A stretch of DNA of 34,019 nucleotides, from contig JAICUC010000006.1 of NCBI GenBank assembly GCA_025936075.1, positions 1 to 34,019 of the forward strand, read 5' to 3'. Made by a program: the position numbers and the translations under genes. The notes beneath the pieces are model-generated. The model made no database searches, had not been told where the DNA came from, and saw only the letters and a list, made by a program, of their open reading frames with translations. Each line of letters begins with the position of its first letter. Position 1 is the stretch's first letter. This document shows positions 7,562 through 16,390 of this stretch, piece after piece. The DNA comes from Nitrospira sp. GTDB lineage: Bacteria; Nitrospirota; Nitrospiria; Nitrospirales; Nitrospiraceae.

Positions 7562-7900
7562 ATGAAAGCCACGACTGTCAAGGAAGTGTTCGACTCACTC
7601 CCGTCAAAGCTGGATAAAGATGCAGCTGAAGATCTTGATGCCGTGTACCAGTTCGACCTTCGAGGTAACCAAGGCGGTCAGTACCATCTCCTGGTGCAAA
7701 ACGGCACCTGCGTTGTGAAGGATGGGACCCATGCCGATCCGCATGTAATTCTATCGATGACCGGAGAAGACTGTATCGGCATTCTTAATGGTCAAGTCAG
7801 CGGGATGACGATGGCGATATCAGGGCGACTGCAAGTCACCGGGGATATCGGGTTGGCCATGCAGCTGAAATCCTTGTTTCCGAACATTGTTGAGGGGTAA
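7562..7900 (+). CDS. SCP2 sterol-binding-domain protein
   Basis: A 112-residue protein read from ATG 7562. The sequence follows the SCP2 fold: an N-terminal amphipathic helix (VKEVFDSLPSKL), strands YQFDLRG and GQYHLLVQNGTCVVKDG, then DPHVILSMTGEDCIGILNGQ and the C-terminal GRLQVTGDIGLAMQLKSLFP. The domain forms a hydrophobic tunnel that binds lipids or acts as a helper domain in lipid-modifying systems; the ligand here is unknown. A longer frame begins at GTG 7505 but would lie inside the hairpin at 7491-7524, so the shorter form is preferred. It follows the decarboxylase gene, possibly with partial read-through. Confidence 0.82.
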   Translation: MKATTVKEVFDSLPSKLDKDAAEDLDAVYQFDLRGNQGGQYHLLVQNGTCVVKDGTHADPHVILSMTGEDCIGILNGQVSGMTMAISGRLQVTGDIGLAMQLKSLFPNIVEG

Positions 7901-7951
7901 CGTAACGGGCGTTACTCCCGGTCGGGAACACCACCAGCGAACTTGGTTCTC

Positions 7952-10900
7952 TCACATTTCCACGTCAAGTCTTCTCGGAAACCGTTCTTCTAAAATTACG
8001 TACATCGTTGGGACGAGAAATAACGTGAGGAGGGTGGAGACGCTCAACCCTCCGACGACCGCTCGTGCCAGGGGAGCATTGGTTTCGCCGCCTGTTCCAA
8101 GGCCGATCGCCATGGGAAGAAGGCCGAAGACCGTCGCGAGTGAGGTCATGAGAATTGGGCGCAGTCTGGTTCGTGCGGCGGTCACGACGGCCCGATGAAG
8201 TGGTTCGCCTCTGCGGCGTAGAACGTTAGTGTAATCGACCAGCAAGACTCCGTTTGAGACGACAATCCCAAACATCATGATGATGCCCATCATCGATGTG
8301 GTGGACAGCGTCGTATTCGTCAGAAACAGTATCAAAATGACCCCCGGGAAGCCCATTGGCACTGAAAACATGATGATGAAAGGGTCGATGAGCGACTTAA
8401 ATTGTGCGGCCATGACCATGTAGACCAATACGAGCGCGAGGATGATTGCAAACTGCAATCCTTGGAAGGTTTCGCGCTGCTGCTGAATCTGCCCTGCCAA
8501 CTTGATGCTGAAGCCTGCCGGCAACTGGAGTGTGGCTAATGCAGACTCAAGATCTTCGGCGATATCACCGAGGGGACGGGTGGTTGGATTGGCCGTAATG
8601 TGGACCACTCGCTGAAAATACTTCCGATCAACTTTGACGGGTCCCGCATTTAACTTGAGGGAAGCCACATTTTTCAGTAAGGCAGGCTCGCCGGCTTGGG
8701 TGGTGAGGAGAATATTCTCCACATCGCTGAGATTCTTTCGGTGTTCCTCCGCGAGCCAGGCGCTGATGAAGTATTCGTTGCCGCTTTCCGGATCTGTATA
8801 GATAATGGGGTCGGTTTGGCCGTTTCCGTTCAGAGAAAACAGGACGGCGTTGGCCACATCGGTCTCGCTGATGCCGAGTAGAGCCGCCTTCTCTCGATCG
8901 ACTGTGACATTGATCTCCGGATAGTTTTCTTCCCGACTCGGTTCAATATCCGCCAGGCCGGGAATTTGTTCCATAATTTCCTTGACACGGGCGATGACAT
9001 CTCTGGCTTTGTCGAAGTCATAGCCATAAATTTCCACATCAACGGCCTTTTGAGAACCGAAGCTCGTCACGCGTTTGACGAGACCGCCGGGATCGAAATA
9101 CATCGAGACGCCCGGAAACAGTTTGAGGATCTTAGGGCGCACATCGTTCATGATCTCCACTTGAGTTCTGTTTCGCTTGTCCGGTGAGATCAGGTAAACT
9201 TGGATTGAAGACGTATGGGGTCCTGTGTTGGGATTGAAGAGGGACGAGCGACCTTGAGACAGGATACCTGTACTGGAGACGATCGTCTCCAATTCAGTCG
9301 CGGGAATATTGGCTCGGAGCACCCGTTCGACTTCTGAGACCTGCTGTTCGGTCTTTTCGACCCGTTGACCGACCGGAGCCCGTAGGACGATGCGAAACTG
9401 GCTCTCATCGGAAACCGGCAGGAATTCCGTTCCGATCAGCGGAACCAAAGTGAGTGATCCGACAAAGAGCAGCAGCACCAAGGCGATAAAGATCCGGTGA
9501 TGTCCCAAGACCCACCGTAAAGAGTCTTCGTAGCTTCTATCGAGAGATTCATAGCGGCGACGGCTCCACTCCATGAATTTGGTAAACCAATCCGGCATTA
9601 CCCGCCGAACTTCTTCCTCAGGTTTGAGGAATTTGTAGCAGAGCGCCGGCGTCACCGTGCGAGAGACTAAGAAAGAAGTGAAGAGCGCAATTGCGATCGT
9701 AACAGTCAACGGTATCAGCAACAGACGCGCGACGCCGACGACGAAGAACATCGGAAGGAAGACCACCACCGTCGTGACCGTCGACGCAAAGATCGGCATC
9801 GCCACTTCACGGGCGGCGTCCAGAATGCCGGTCCATCGATCGGCATTGGCATTGAGATGGCGTTGGATGTTCTCCAGCTCCACGATTGAGTCATCAACCA
9901 GCCGTCCAATTCCGAGTGCGAGTCCGCCAAGCGTGAAGACGTTAAGGGTTTGATCGGTAAAATAGAGAACGATAAACGTCACGAGCATGGAAAGCGGAAT
10001 AGCCACGGAAATGATCATAGTACTCGTGAGATTGCGCAAGAAGATAAGAATCACGGCTGCGGCCAATAGCGAGCCGTGAAGGGCCTGCTCAATCAGATTA
10101 TGGATGGATTGCCGGATATAGAGGGACTGATCGAACGAAATGCCGAGTTTTACTCCTTCAGGGATACCAAACATCTTAGGAAGGGCTGCGCGCAGGGCAT
10201 CTACGACTTCGACCGTGTTGGCGATCGGTTGCTTATTCACGCGAAGGAACACTGACCTGGCCCCATCGGCGTGAACTATGTTCGTTTGAATATCGGAAGA
10301 GTCTGTTACGGTCCCTATGTCGCGAACGCGAACTGGGTTGCCTTGCGGATTCACCTTCACGATCACATCCTGGATCGGATCTACTGCTCGAAACTGATTG
10401 TTTGTAAATACATTGTAGTCAAGGTTGCCGGCTTTGATATTGCCCGAAGGCAGAATCAAATTTGAGGCTTTGACGGATTTCACGACGTCGAGAATGGAGA
10501 GTCCACGGGCACTGAGGAGTGCCGGATCGAGATTGATATTGATTTGGCGGATTTTGCCTCCCTCGACAGTGGCCGCCGCAACATTGGCAAGCTGCTCAAT
10601 CTGAGGGGCGATGGTGTTGTAGGCAAGATCATAAAGAGCCCTCTCGTCCAACTTATCGCTCGATACCGAAACGATCGAAACGGGTATGTTGGAGACGTCG
10701 AACTTGACGATAAAGGGCTGCAGAATGCCTGGTGGGAGGCTATTCAAAATCTGCGTGATGCGCTGCATCACCTCCATTTGACCGACATTAATGTCGGCTC
10801 CCCAGTTGAACCAGATTTGCACGGCCCCGAGGCCTTGTTTACTGAACGATTCGACATGTTCCACATTGGAAGCGGAACTGACGGCCTTTTCGATCGGATA

Positions 10901-11092
10901 TACGACGCTTTGCTCGATGTCGAGAGGAGGCGCTCCTTTGTAAATGACACCAACGAAGGCGACAGGAACCTGGATGTGCGGGAAAAGATCAACCGGCAAG
11001 CGCTGGAGAGATGTCAGTCCCAATACCACCATCGCGAGTGATAGCATCAGAATGCCGATGCGATTGCGCAATGCGAGTAAAGTCAGCCACAT
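7952..11092 (-). CDS. RND efflux pump, inner-membrane permease (HAE1 type)
   Basis: A 1046-residue permease of the AcrB/MexB type, the usual length. The N-terminus has the first membrane helix (GILMLSLAMVVLGL) and the phrase RLPVDLFPHIQVP. Membrane domains at about 340-540 and 870-1030 flank two large periplasmic domains. The proton-relay pair is kept as D400-D401 in GRLVDDSIVELEN. The Lys940 of AcrB is replaced by Ser946 in GIVVSNGVLLVDY, as in some hydrophobe-pump subfamilies. It would export hydrophobic compounds with the adaptor encoded upstream. It is the last gene of the tetR operon; no outer-membrane TolC-like gene follows. No clear ribosome site is seen at ATG 11092. Confidence 0.93.
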   Translation of the reverse strand: MWLTLLALRNRIGILMLSLAMVVLGLTSLQRLPVDLFPHIQVPVAFVGVIYKGAPPLDIEQSVVYPIEKAVSSASNVEHVESFSKQGLGAVQIWFNWGADINVGQMEVMQRITQILNSLPPGILQPFIVKFDVSNIPVSIVSVSSDKLDERALYDLAYNTIAPQIEQLANVAAATVEGGKIRQININLDPALLSARGLSILDVVKSVKASNLILPSGNIKAGNLDYNVFTNNQFRAVDPIQDVIVKVNPQGNPVRVRDIGTVTDSSDIQTNIVHADGARSVFLRVNKQPIANTVEVVDALRAALPKMFGIPEGVKLGISFDQSLYIRQSIHNLIEQALHGSLLAAAVILIFLRNLTSTMIISVAIPLSMLVTFIVLYFTDQTLNVFTLGGLALGIGRLVDDSIVELENIQRHLNANADRWTGILDAAREVAMPIFASTVTTVVVFLPMFFVVGVARLLLIPLTVTIAIALFTSFLVSRTVTPALCYKFLKPEEEVRRVMPDWFTKFMEWSRRRYESLDRSYEDSLRWVLGHHRIFIALVLLLFVGSLTLVPLIGTEFLPVSDESQFRIVLRAPVGQRVEKTEQQVSEVERVLRANIPATELETIVSSTGILSQGRSSLFNPNTGPHTSSIQVYLISPDKRNRTQVEIMNDVRPKILKLFPGVSMYFDPGGLVKRVTSFGSQKAVDVEIYGYDFDKARDVIARVKEIMEQIPGLADIEPSREENYPEINVTVDREKAALLGISETDVANAVLFSLNGNGQTDPIIYTDPESGNEYFISAWLAEEHRKNLSDVENILLTTQAGEPALLKNVASLKLNAGPVKVDRKYFQRVVHITANPTTRPLGDIAEDLESALATLQLPAGFSIKLAGQIQQQRETFQGLQFAIILALVLVYMVMAAQFKSLIDPFIIMFSVPMGFPGVILILFLTNTTLSTTSMMGIIMMFGIVVSNGVLLVDYTNVLRRRGEPLHRAVVTAARTRLRPILMTSLATVFGLLPMAIGLGTGGETNAPLARAVVGGLSVSTLLTLFLVPTMYVILEERFPRRLDVEM

Positions 11093-11198
11093 AAAAGTAG
11101 TGCCGAGTCGTGAGTGGTGAGTGCTGAGTGGAGGATCATCTAAAGACCGATCACGTTACGATTTTCCATAGTTCGACTTAGAGCTCAGGATTCTGCAC

Positions 11199-12374
11199 TC
11201 ATGACTCCTGAAGTGGTTGGGTTTGTACGAGCGTCCCATCCTGTACGAGATCTTTGCCGGAGACGACGACCTGCTCATCTCCGCTTAAGCCCTTGAGAAT
11301 TTCGACGAGGTTGTTGTTACGGGCACCGATCTCGACATCCACTCGCTGAGTTTTCCCCTCTCGGACGACATAGATATATTGCGTATTTTCTAGTCGACTG
11401 ACGGCATCGATGGGAATCTGCAACGCGTGGCGGTGGGTTCCCACCGTGACTTCGACTCGGGCAAACATCCCGCCTTTTAATCGTCGATCTTTATTGGGCA
11501 AGTCGATTTCTACCGTCATGGTACGTGTTGCGCGATTCAAGCTCTGGACGATACGCGTGACGGTTCCTTCGAACACTTGGTCTGGGTAGGCTTCGGCACG
11601 GAGCTCAGCCTTTTGGCCAATCTTCACCAACGGAATGTCTCGCTCGACGACTTCTATCAGCACACGAACCGTATTGATGTCGTGCAGGCTCATGATGCCC
11701 CGTGACATTGTCGAGGTGCTTGCGGTTGCGCTGGTCACATAGGATCCCGTATCTAAATTTCGTTCTGCGATATAACCCGGAAATGGGGCTCGGATGTAAG
11801 AATAGGCGAGGTTGGTTTCCGTCTGGGCCAGAGCAACCTCCATTTGGTTGACCTGTGCTTGTAGGGATTCGTGTGCTGCCCAGGCGGCCTCCAAGTTGAC
11901 CTGCGCATTATCCAGATCTTGCTGCGAGACAAATCGATCTTTGACGAGGGACTGTATGCGGTCGAACGTCAGCTTGGCATTGCGAACCACCGCATCCTGT
12001 TGTGAGACCTTTGCCTTGGCGGATGAAAGATTGGCTTTTGCCTGATTGACGGCATGTTGATAGTCGGTATGATCGATTTCTAGGAGTAATTGGTTCGCCC
12101 TGACAAAATCACCCTTATCGACATGCAGTTTTGCGATGTATCCGTCGACACGCGAGAAAATATTGACGACTTGATTGGGTGAGATGTCCGCTGTGTAGGT
12201 CAGGCGAATATCGAGGTCCTGCCGTAGCGGCGACACAACGCCCACCGTAATGAGTCGTGCCCTCTTCGTGTCGGCTTTGGCACCTGTGCTCAGACGAAAG
12301 ATTACGAGAACCGTGATGACACAAAATATCAAGATCCCAAGGGCTAGAAATGGATGTCGGACGAGTCGACTCAT
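11199..12374 (-). CDS. RND periplasmic adaptor (membrane fusion protein)
   Basis: A 391-residue HlyD/AcrA-type adaptor. One N-terminal membrane anchor (FLALGILIFCVITVLVIF, about 9-26) precedes a periplasmic body: the first half of the barrel-sandwich domain (VFS-type strand NIFSRVDGYIAKLHVDKGDFV), an alpha-helical coiled coil (about 105-195, rich in Ala, Gln and Lys), the second half (YSYIRAPFPGYIAERNLDTGSYV), then beta-barrel and membrane-proximal domains. It bridges the RND pump and an outer-membrane channel. It starts 15 bases after the tetR stop and ends 106 bases before the pump gene, all on one strand. No lipobox is present, so it is anchored by the helix. Confidence 0.92.
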   Translation of the reverse strand: MSRLVRHPFLALGILIFCVITVLVIFRLSTGAKADTKRARLITVGVVSPLRQDLDIRLTYTADISPNQVVNIFSRVDGYIAKLHVDKGDFVRANQLLLEIDHTDYQHAVNQAKANLSSAKAKVSQQDAVVRNAKLTFDRIQSLVKDRFVSQQDLDNAQVNLEAAWAAHESLQAQVNQMEVALAQTETNLAYSYIRAPFPGYIAERNLDTGSYVTSATASTSTMSRGIMSLHDINTVRVLIEVVERDIPLVKIGQKAELRAEAYPDQVFEGTVTRIVQSLNRATRTMTVEIDLPNKDRRLKGGMFARVEVTVGTHRHALQIPIDAVSRLENTQYIYVVREGKTQRVDVEIGARNNNLVEILKGLSGDEQVVVSGKDLVQDGTLVQTQPLQES

Positions 12375-12389
12375 GGCGATGCGCCTCAG

Positions 12390-13034
12390 TTAGGAGCCCG
12401 GTGACTGCCGGACGAGGCCCTCGAGGAAAAGAGAAACATATTCAACCACCGATGCTTCATGGGACAGGTGCATGGGTAACCCGAAGATATCGTGCAGTAG
12501 CCGATGGTGGAGGATGATACCGAAAAAAGCTTTGGCGGCAAGCACTGGATCGACCGGACGGAACGCACCGTCCTTGATGCGTCGCCGAATGTAGTCGGCG
12601 AGGAGATCGTGAAAGACCCTATATTGTTGCTGAAAAAACATGTTGGACAGCTCATGTCTTTCCAAGGCACTGAAAAGGAGTAGGCGAAGCATCGTCGGAT
12701 CTGCGCCCTTTCTGATCCGATAGCTGGCAAGCAACGTAAAGAACCGTTCATCATCTCGCTTCTTGGTTGCTTCTTTGAAGGCTTCTTGCAACTCGGAGTA
12801 TTGCGCCTTTTCCGCCAGAATTGCGGTGTACAATGCGTGTTTGGTCGGAAAGTGTTTGAAGAGCAGTGCTTCACTGACACCGGCAGCCCTGGCGATTTGT
12901 TTAGTGGTCGTTCCAGTAAAGCCGTTTGCGGCAAACAACGACGTCGCAGCGCTGATGAGGCTGGCCTGTCGCTCATGACATGAGGTTCGTGAGGATTGAT
13001 GCCGCTGACGAAAGGATGTCCTTGCTCTACTCAT
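12390..13034 (-). CDS. TetR-family repressor of the RND operon
   Basis: A 214-residue regulator. The N-terminal DNA-binding domain has the classic order: ISAATSLFAANGF, then the helix-turn-helix TTKQIARAAGVSEALLFKHF at about 43-62, then TKHALYTAIL. The rest is the variable ligand-binding and dimer domain. Such proteins repress efflux genes until a substrate binds. The only usable start, ATG 13034, lies inside a 44-bp palindrome that should be its operator, so autorepression and control of the adaptor and pump genes is a direct prediction. No ribosome site precedes the ATG. The inducer is unknown. Confidence 0.9.
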   Translation of the reverse strand: MSRARTSFRQRHQSSRTSCHERQASLISAATSLFAANGFTGTTTKQIARAAGVSEALLFKHFPTKHALYTAILAEKAQYSELQEAFKEATKKRDDERFFTLLASYRIRKGADPTMLRLLLFSALERHELSNMFFQQQYRVFHDLLADYIRRRIKDGAFRPVDPVLAAKAFFGIILHHRLLHDIFGLPMHLSHEASVVEYVSLFLEGLVRQSPGS

Positions 13035-13067
13035 GGTGAGTAATCACTTACTCACCATGAGTAGAGC
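13024..13067. promoter_or_regulatory. Nested palindromic operator at the tetR start
   Basis: Two perfect 20-base arms (13024-13043 and 13048-13067) flank the spacer TCAC. Each arm holds a smaller palindrome: ACTCATGGTGAGT (13029-13041) and ACTCACCATGAGT (13050-13062), centres 21 bases apart, two helical turns. This is the layout expected for two TetR-family dimers on the same DNA face. TATAAG (minus strand, 13074-13079) beside it could be the -10 element, placing the start of transcription at the operator edge. Confidence 0.8.
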
Positions 13068-13216
13068 ATAACGCTTATATGGAAGACAAGGTGAAATTGA
13101 TCATAGAGTTAAAGGTATGGAGGTAAACAGCGGGGCATGTGTGCGTCTGGGCGACATGATCATCAATGGCTAGGTTCCATCCCCGGACAGTTACGATTGT
13201 ACGGCCATCAAACCGG

Positions 13217-13600
13217 CTAGGCTTGGCCCACCGCTTGATCGCGGAGAAATGACAATATCCGATCGCCATCATGCAGGCTTACTTCCTTCACCTCCACGCC
13301 GAATAGAGATCCCGACGTCCATGCGACCATCGCTTCTGAAACGAACAGGGGTTCCTCTTCATCCAGGAGATATAAAAACAAGGTCAACTCCATACCGACC
13401 TCCACAGGACAATTTCCACGAATGCCCAATCCACCTTCGGATAGATCGACAGCGCTCCCGTCCCCAATGATAACGTTATCCCCATTGATTCCTGAATACA
13501 TAATGCCGAAGGAAGCACGACTTCTTCTCATCCTGCGGCGCTCAATCGAATGAGATGAGTAAGAAATTTCTGGATGTCTCAAGTGCTTCACCTGTTTCAT
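13217..13600 (-). CDS. PilZ-domain protein
   Basis: A 127-residue protein with one PilZ domain. The c-di-GMP motifs are R22-R-M-R-R26 (RxxxR, with overlapping Arg pairs) and D52-L-S-E-G-G57 (DxSxxG). The C-terminal part (AMVAWTSGSLFGVEV) follows the usual beta-barrel order. The N-terminal 20 residues precede the domain and have no recognised role. Start ATG 13600 is supported by an AGGAGG ribosome site about nine bases upstream on the minus strand. It lies on the same strand as the next PilZ gene but with 326 bases between them. Confidence 0.88.
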   Translation of the reverse strand: MKQVKHLRHPEISYSSHSIERRRMRRSRASFGIMYSGINGDNVIIGDGSAVDLSEGGLGIRGNCPVEVGMELTLFLYLLDEEEPLFVSEAMVAWTSGSLFGVEVKEVSLHDGDRILSFLRDQAVGQA

Positions 13601-13926
13601 CGGTACCCCTCCTGGTTGTAAGCCTATTTTCTAATCGATTGATCTTTTCAGCTCTGACCAACCACGCATTCGAACCCAAATAGCTTTTCCTGCCTTGCTT
13701 CGCGCCAGTCTGCAAAAGCGTTTCATTTGAAATTTTGCATGGGTGAAGGCTATCGCTGAGTGTCTACCTTGCCTTCCCACTAGATGGGGGGTAGCGCTCA
13801 ATCCAGAAGGGGGGCGAAGAAATGAATTCATGCAGCTGTGGAAGAGGACACCGAACGCAATAGGCAAGGAGCATGTAAGCTTCTTGATGAAAATCTGGGC
13901 GGTAGAGGAAGAATTGGTGATCGGAC
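13601..13926. other. 326-base stretch without a convincing gene
   Basis: Both strands have short open frames of 60-78 codons here, but none shows a domain, signal peptide or good ribosome site. The first 20 bases hold the ribosome site of the PilZ gene at 13217-13600. I see no riboswitch core, terminator or repeat in the rest. Confidence 0.5.
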
Positions 13927-14334
13927 TTACATAAGCCGGAATCGAGTTCGGTGATCACTCACGGTGTGGTGAGAGATGCTTTTCAAAATGAAAGATTGCA
14001 GCCGTTTTCGATAGTCTCGGTTCAGATCCATAAATCGGACGGAAAACTGACAACCTGACACCCACACAACATGCGCCGATTTCAAAACAAGTTGAGGTAG
14101 TCCGTCGGGGAGCATAATGGTAAGGGTCAATAATGTTCCACGTGTCACCGGGCGGTCGCTGATGATGTGGCAACCAGAAACGGATAGGTTTTTTGTGAGT
14201 CCTTCGCCTTGGTGAGGCTGTGTCGGAACTTCACCGACATAGCGTATTCGACACGTAACGGCTACACGTTCGGCATAACGGCTATCTAAAGGCACATAGG
14301 ATTTTCGGCCACTCATCGTCAGTTTTGTCATCAT
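13927..14334 (-). CDS. PilZ-domain protein
   Basis: A 135-residue protein, mostly one PilZ domain. R19-Y-A-E-R23 supplies the RxxxR motif and N49-L-S-V-S-G54 the D/NxSxxG motif; the barrel continues through LLTLTIMLPDG and SAHVVWVSGCQFSVRFMDL, and a C-terminal helix (YRKRLQSFILKSI) closes the fold. It should bind c-di-GMP; its partner is unknown. Two ATG codons stand in tandem at the start (14334 and 14331) and cannot be told apart. It lies downstream of the PEP-mutase fusion gene on the same strand, separated by 123 bases. Confidence 0.88.
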   Translation of the reverse strand: MMTKLTMSGRKSYVPLDSRYAERVAVTCRIRYVGEVPTQPHQGEGLTKNLSVSGCHIISDRPVTRGTLLTLTIMLPDGLPQLVLKSAHVVWVSGCQFSVRFMDLNRDYRKRLQSFILKSISHHTVSDHRTRFRLM

Positions 14335-14457
14335 AGCTTCGTTTGGAATATTTTCCTAATTAATTCGGCAATGCATTTCAGCGATGAGAGCAATATGCTG
14401 CGCGCTATATAGGAATAGCCTGGTGACGAGGAATCAGCTATCGTACGATAAAGGATA

Positions 14458-16137
14458 TTACTGTCGAATCTTGGCCCAGGCTTTTTGGTACTCTTCGAAG
14501 GAATCGACTTCCATCCATCCCTTGAAAATCGGTACGGCTTGGATGCGGTAGCCTTGGTCGATCAGTTCCTGCAGCATGTCGGTGAAAGAAGCCTTGGCCA
14601 GGCTTGCAGACTCATGGAATGGGGAGGACTGATGCTGTTTGTAGGCCTTGTGGTAGTACTCGCGAAGGGCCTGCGTACCTTTCTCGGAGAACATGACCAT
14701 ACCGATGAATTCACCATGCGCCAGTTCACGGGCAAGTTGCTGACCGATCTTAACCACCTGATGCTCACCCTCCGGCATCACAAATCGGGACAAATAGCTT
14801 TTGCCGGGAGGAGCGGCCAGTGAGACGAGATCCGGATTAAGATGGGGCGGCTGGGCATTCAGTTGTTCCTGATCAAACCAGGCTAAGTCGACAACCAGAG
14901 CAATGTCGGCGGGACTTTTGAGCAACTTTTCAAGAATCGCGGTCTCAAAGATGATGTCGCCGTACAAAACGATGGTCCGCCCTCTTAACTCATTTTCGGC
15001 ACAGAAGAGCGAAACAAGCTCGCCGGTTTCCTCATAACGATCGTTGTCGTAGTAGCGAATATTGGGAAGCGTGATCGCTTCTTTTTTATACCCACGGACC
15101 AACGCAATTTCTTTGATGTCACATTCGTTGAGTGCGCTGATCTGGCGATCGAGAATCGTTTTCCCTTTAATGTCGAGCAGACACTTCGGCTTATCCTCAA
15201 TCAATGGCAAAAGCTGTTTTTCGAATCCGGCGGCGGCAATAATCGCGGTGATTCGTTCGCTACCCACCGGAAGGAACTGTTTCTCGTCTTGCTCCATTTG
15301 CGGGACACCGACAATGTCATAGACTTCGGGTAACGTGACGATTCGGTCGTTTGCCGCTCCCGGGCGCGTGTCTTTCTTGATGAGGCCCAGCGTGTCCGTC
15401 ATGGCACGAATGGCCGCCCGTACCGGTTGGTTGGCATAGATAATGATCTTTGCTCCGGCTTCTTCCATTTCCGTCGCGGTCGTCTGGTCGAAAATCGTGG
15501 GAACCACCACCAATGGGACGCGCCCGGACCACAATTTATACACACCCTTCAACTCGTCAAACTTTTTCGATTTCGAATGGATCAGAATGGCGTCGGCGCC
15601 AGCGTCCGCATAGGCTTCAGCCCGTTTCAACGCTTCTTCCTGACCCCACCCGGCGATGAGGGCCTCGGTTCTCGCAATGATCATGAATTCTGGAGAAACC
15701 TGAGCGGCTTTCGCCGCTCGAATCTTCCCGCAGTGCTCTTCAATGGGAATCAATTCTCGACGAACGCCCGCATAGAAACTGCAGCGTTTTGGGTAGACGT
15801 TATCTTCGATGCAAATAGCCGCCACGCCGGCCCGCTCGCGGTCGGTGACGGTCCGCATGACATTCAGCGCGTTGCCATATCCGGTGTCGCAATCAGCGAT
15901 CACTGGAATGTTCACAGCCTCAACGATATTTCGTTCAACGCCGAGTTGTTCGCTAGAGGTGATAAAACTGGCGTCGGGGATACATTTCAGAGAGGCTGAA
16001 ATGGCGAAGCCGCTCGCCCAGATACCGTCGAAACCGGCGCGTTCGATGAGACAGGCGCTGAGCGCATCGTGAGCGCCGACTATCTTCAAGGCACCGGGCC
16101 TTTTCAATGCAGCTCGGAGTTTTGCGGCGTTCGTCAT
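14458..16137 (-). CDS. PEP mutase-like / nucleotidyltransferase fusion protein
   Basis: A 559-residue two-domain protein. Residues 1-290 form an isocitrate-lyase-superfamily barrel closest to PEP mutase, with ADCDTGYGN at 81-89 (metal site) and ARTEALIAGWGQEEALKRAEAY. The mutase converts PEP to phosphonopyruvate, the entry to C-P compounds. The gating loop reads E111-D-N-V-Y-P-K-R-C-S120, whereas proven mutases have EDK-x5-NS; the Lys at the PK position is kept, but the catalytic Asn is Cys, as in isocitrate and methylisocitrate lyases. Residues 295-559 are a nucleotidyltransferase domain (AAAG at 301-304, DKPKCLLDI, YGDIIF) with a changed glycine-rich loop. Divergent phosphonate genes support the mutase reading. 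Confidence 0.8.
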   Translation of the reverse strand: MTNAAKLRAALKRPGALKIVGAHDALSACLIERAGFDGIWASGFAISASLKCIPDASFITSSEQLGVERNIVEAVNIPVIADCDTGYGNALNVMRTVTDRERAGVAAICIEDNVYPKRCSFYAGVRRELIPIEEHCGKIRAAKAAQVSPEFMIIARTEALIAGWGQEEALKRAEAYADAGADAILIHSKSKKFDELKGVYKLWSGRVPLVVVPTIFDQTTATEMEEAGAKIIIYANQPVRAAIRAMTDTLGLIKKDTRPGAANDRIVTLPEVYDIVGVPQMEQDEKQFLPVGSERITAIIAAAGFEKQLLPLIEDKPKCLLDIKGKTILDRQISALNECDIKEIALVRGYKKEAITLPNIRYYDNDRYEETGELVSLFCAENELRGRTIVLYGDIIFETAILEKLLKSPADIALVVDLAWFDQEQLNAQPPHLNPDLVSLAAPPGKSYLSRFVMPEGEHQVVKIGQQLARELAHGEFIGMVMFSEKGTQALREYYHKAYKQHQSSPFHESASLAKASFTDMLQELIDQGYRIQAVPIFKGWMEVDSFEEYQKAWAKIRQ

Positions 16138-16146
16138 AGGGTCAAC

Positions 16147-16175
16147 ATGATGCGAAAGCGTGCGGCGGTTGTCAA
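16147..16175 (-). promoter_or_regulatory. Candidate promoter of the PEP mutase-like gene
   Basis: On the minus strand, a perfect -35 TTGACA (16170-16175) and CATCAT (16147-16152) are separated by 17 bases. Transcription would start only a few bases before the ATG at 16137, and no ribosome site is seen, so the mRNA may be leaderless. Found by eye. Confidence 0.4.
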
Positions 16176-16390
16176 TGAAAACTTTTCTCGGATTCAGGTG
16201 ATAGAGGAGTTAAAATGCCGTGAGGCCAAGCTCCCTACTCATTATTGCAGTCGTATTGAATTAGCCGGGACTGTGCCTGCACAGGAGGTAGTCATCTATT
16301 CCGTTCATAAATCTGTAAGCGACCAACATTCCGGATTGGACCAGCATTTTAAGACAAGGCTGTCCTTCGGGAAACGTGTCCATCGAGCTA

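Noticed and set aside
13743-13934. Plus-strand frame of 63 codons in the gap between two PilZ genes
   Set aside because: GTG start without ribosome site, no recognisable motif, and it runs into the end of the PilZ gene on the other strand.
14439-14450. Perfect 12-base palindrome TATCGTACGATA after the mutase-like gene
   Set aside because: It is short, has no T-run and no second copy in view; it could occur by chance.
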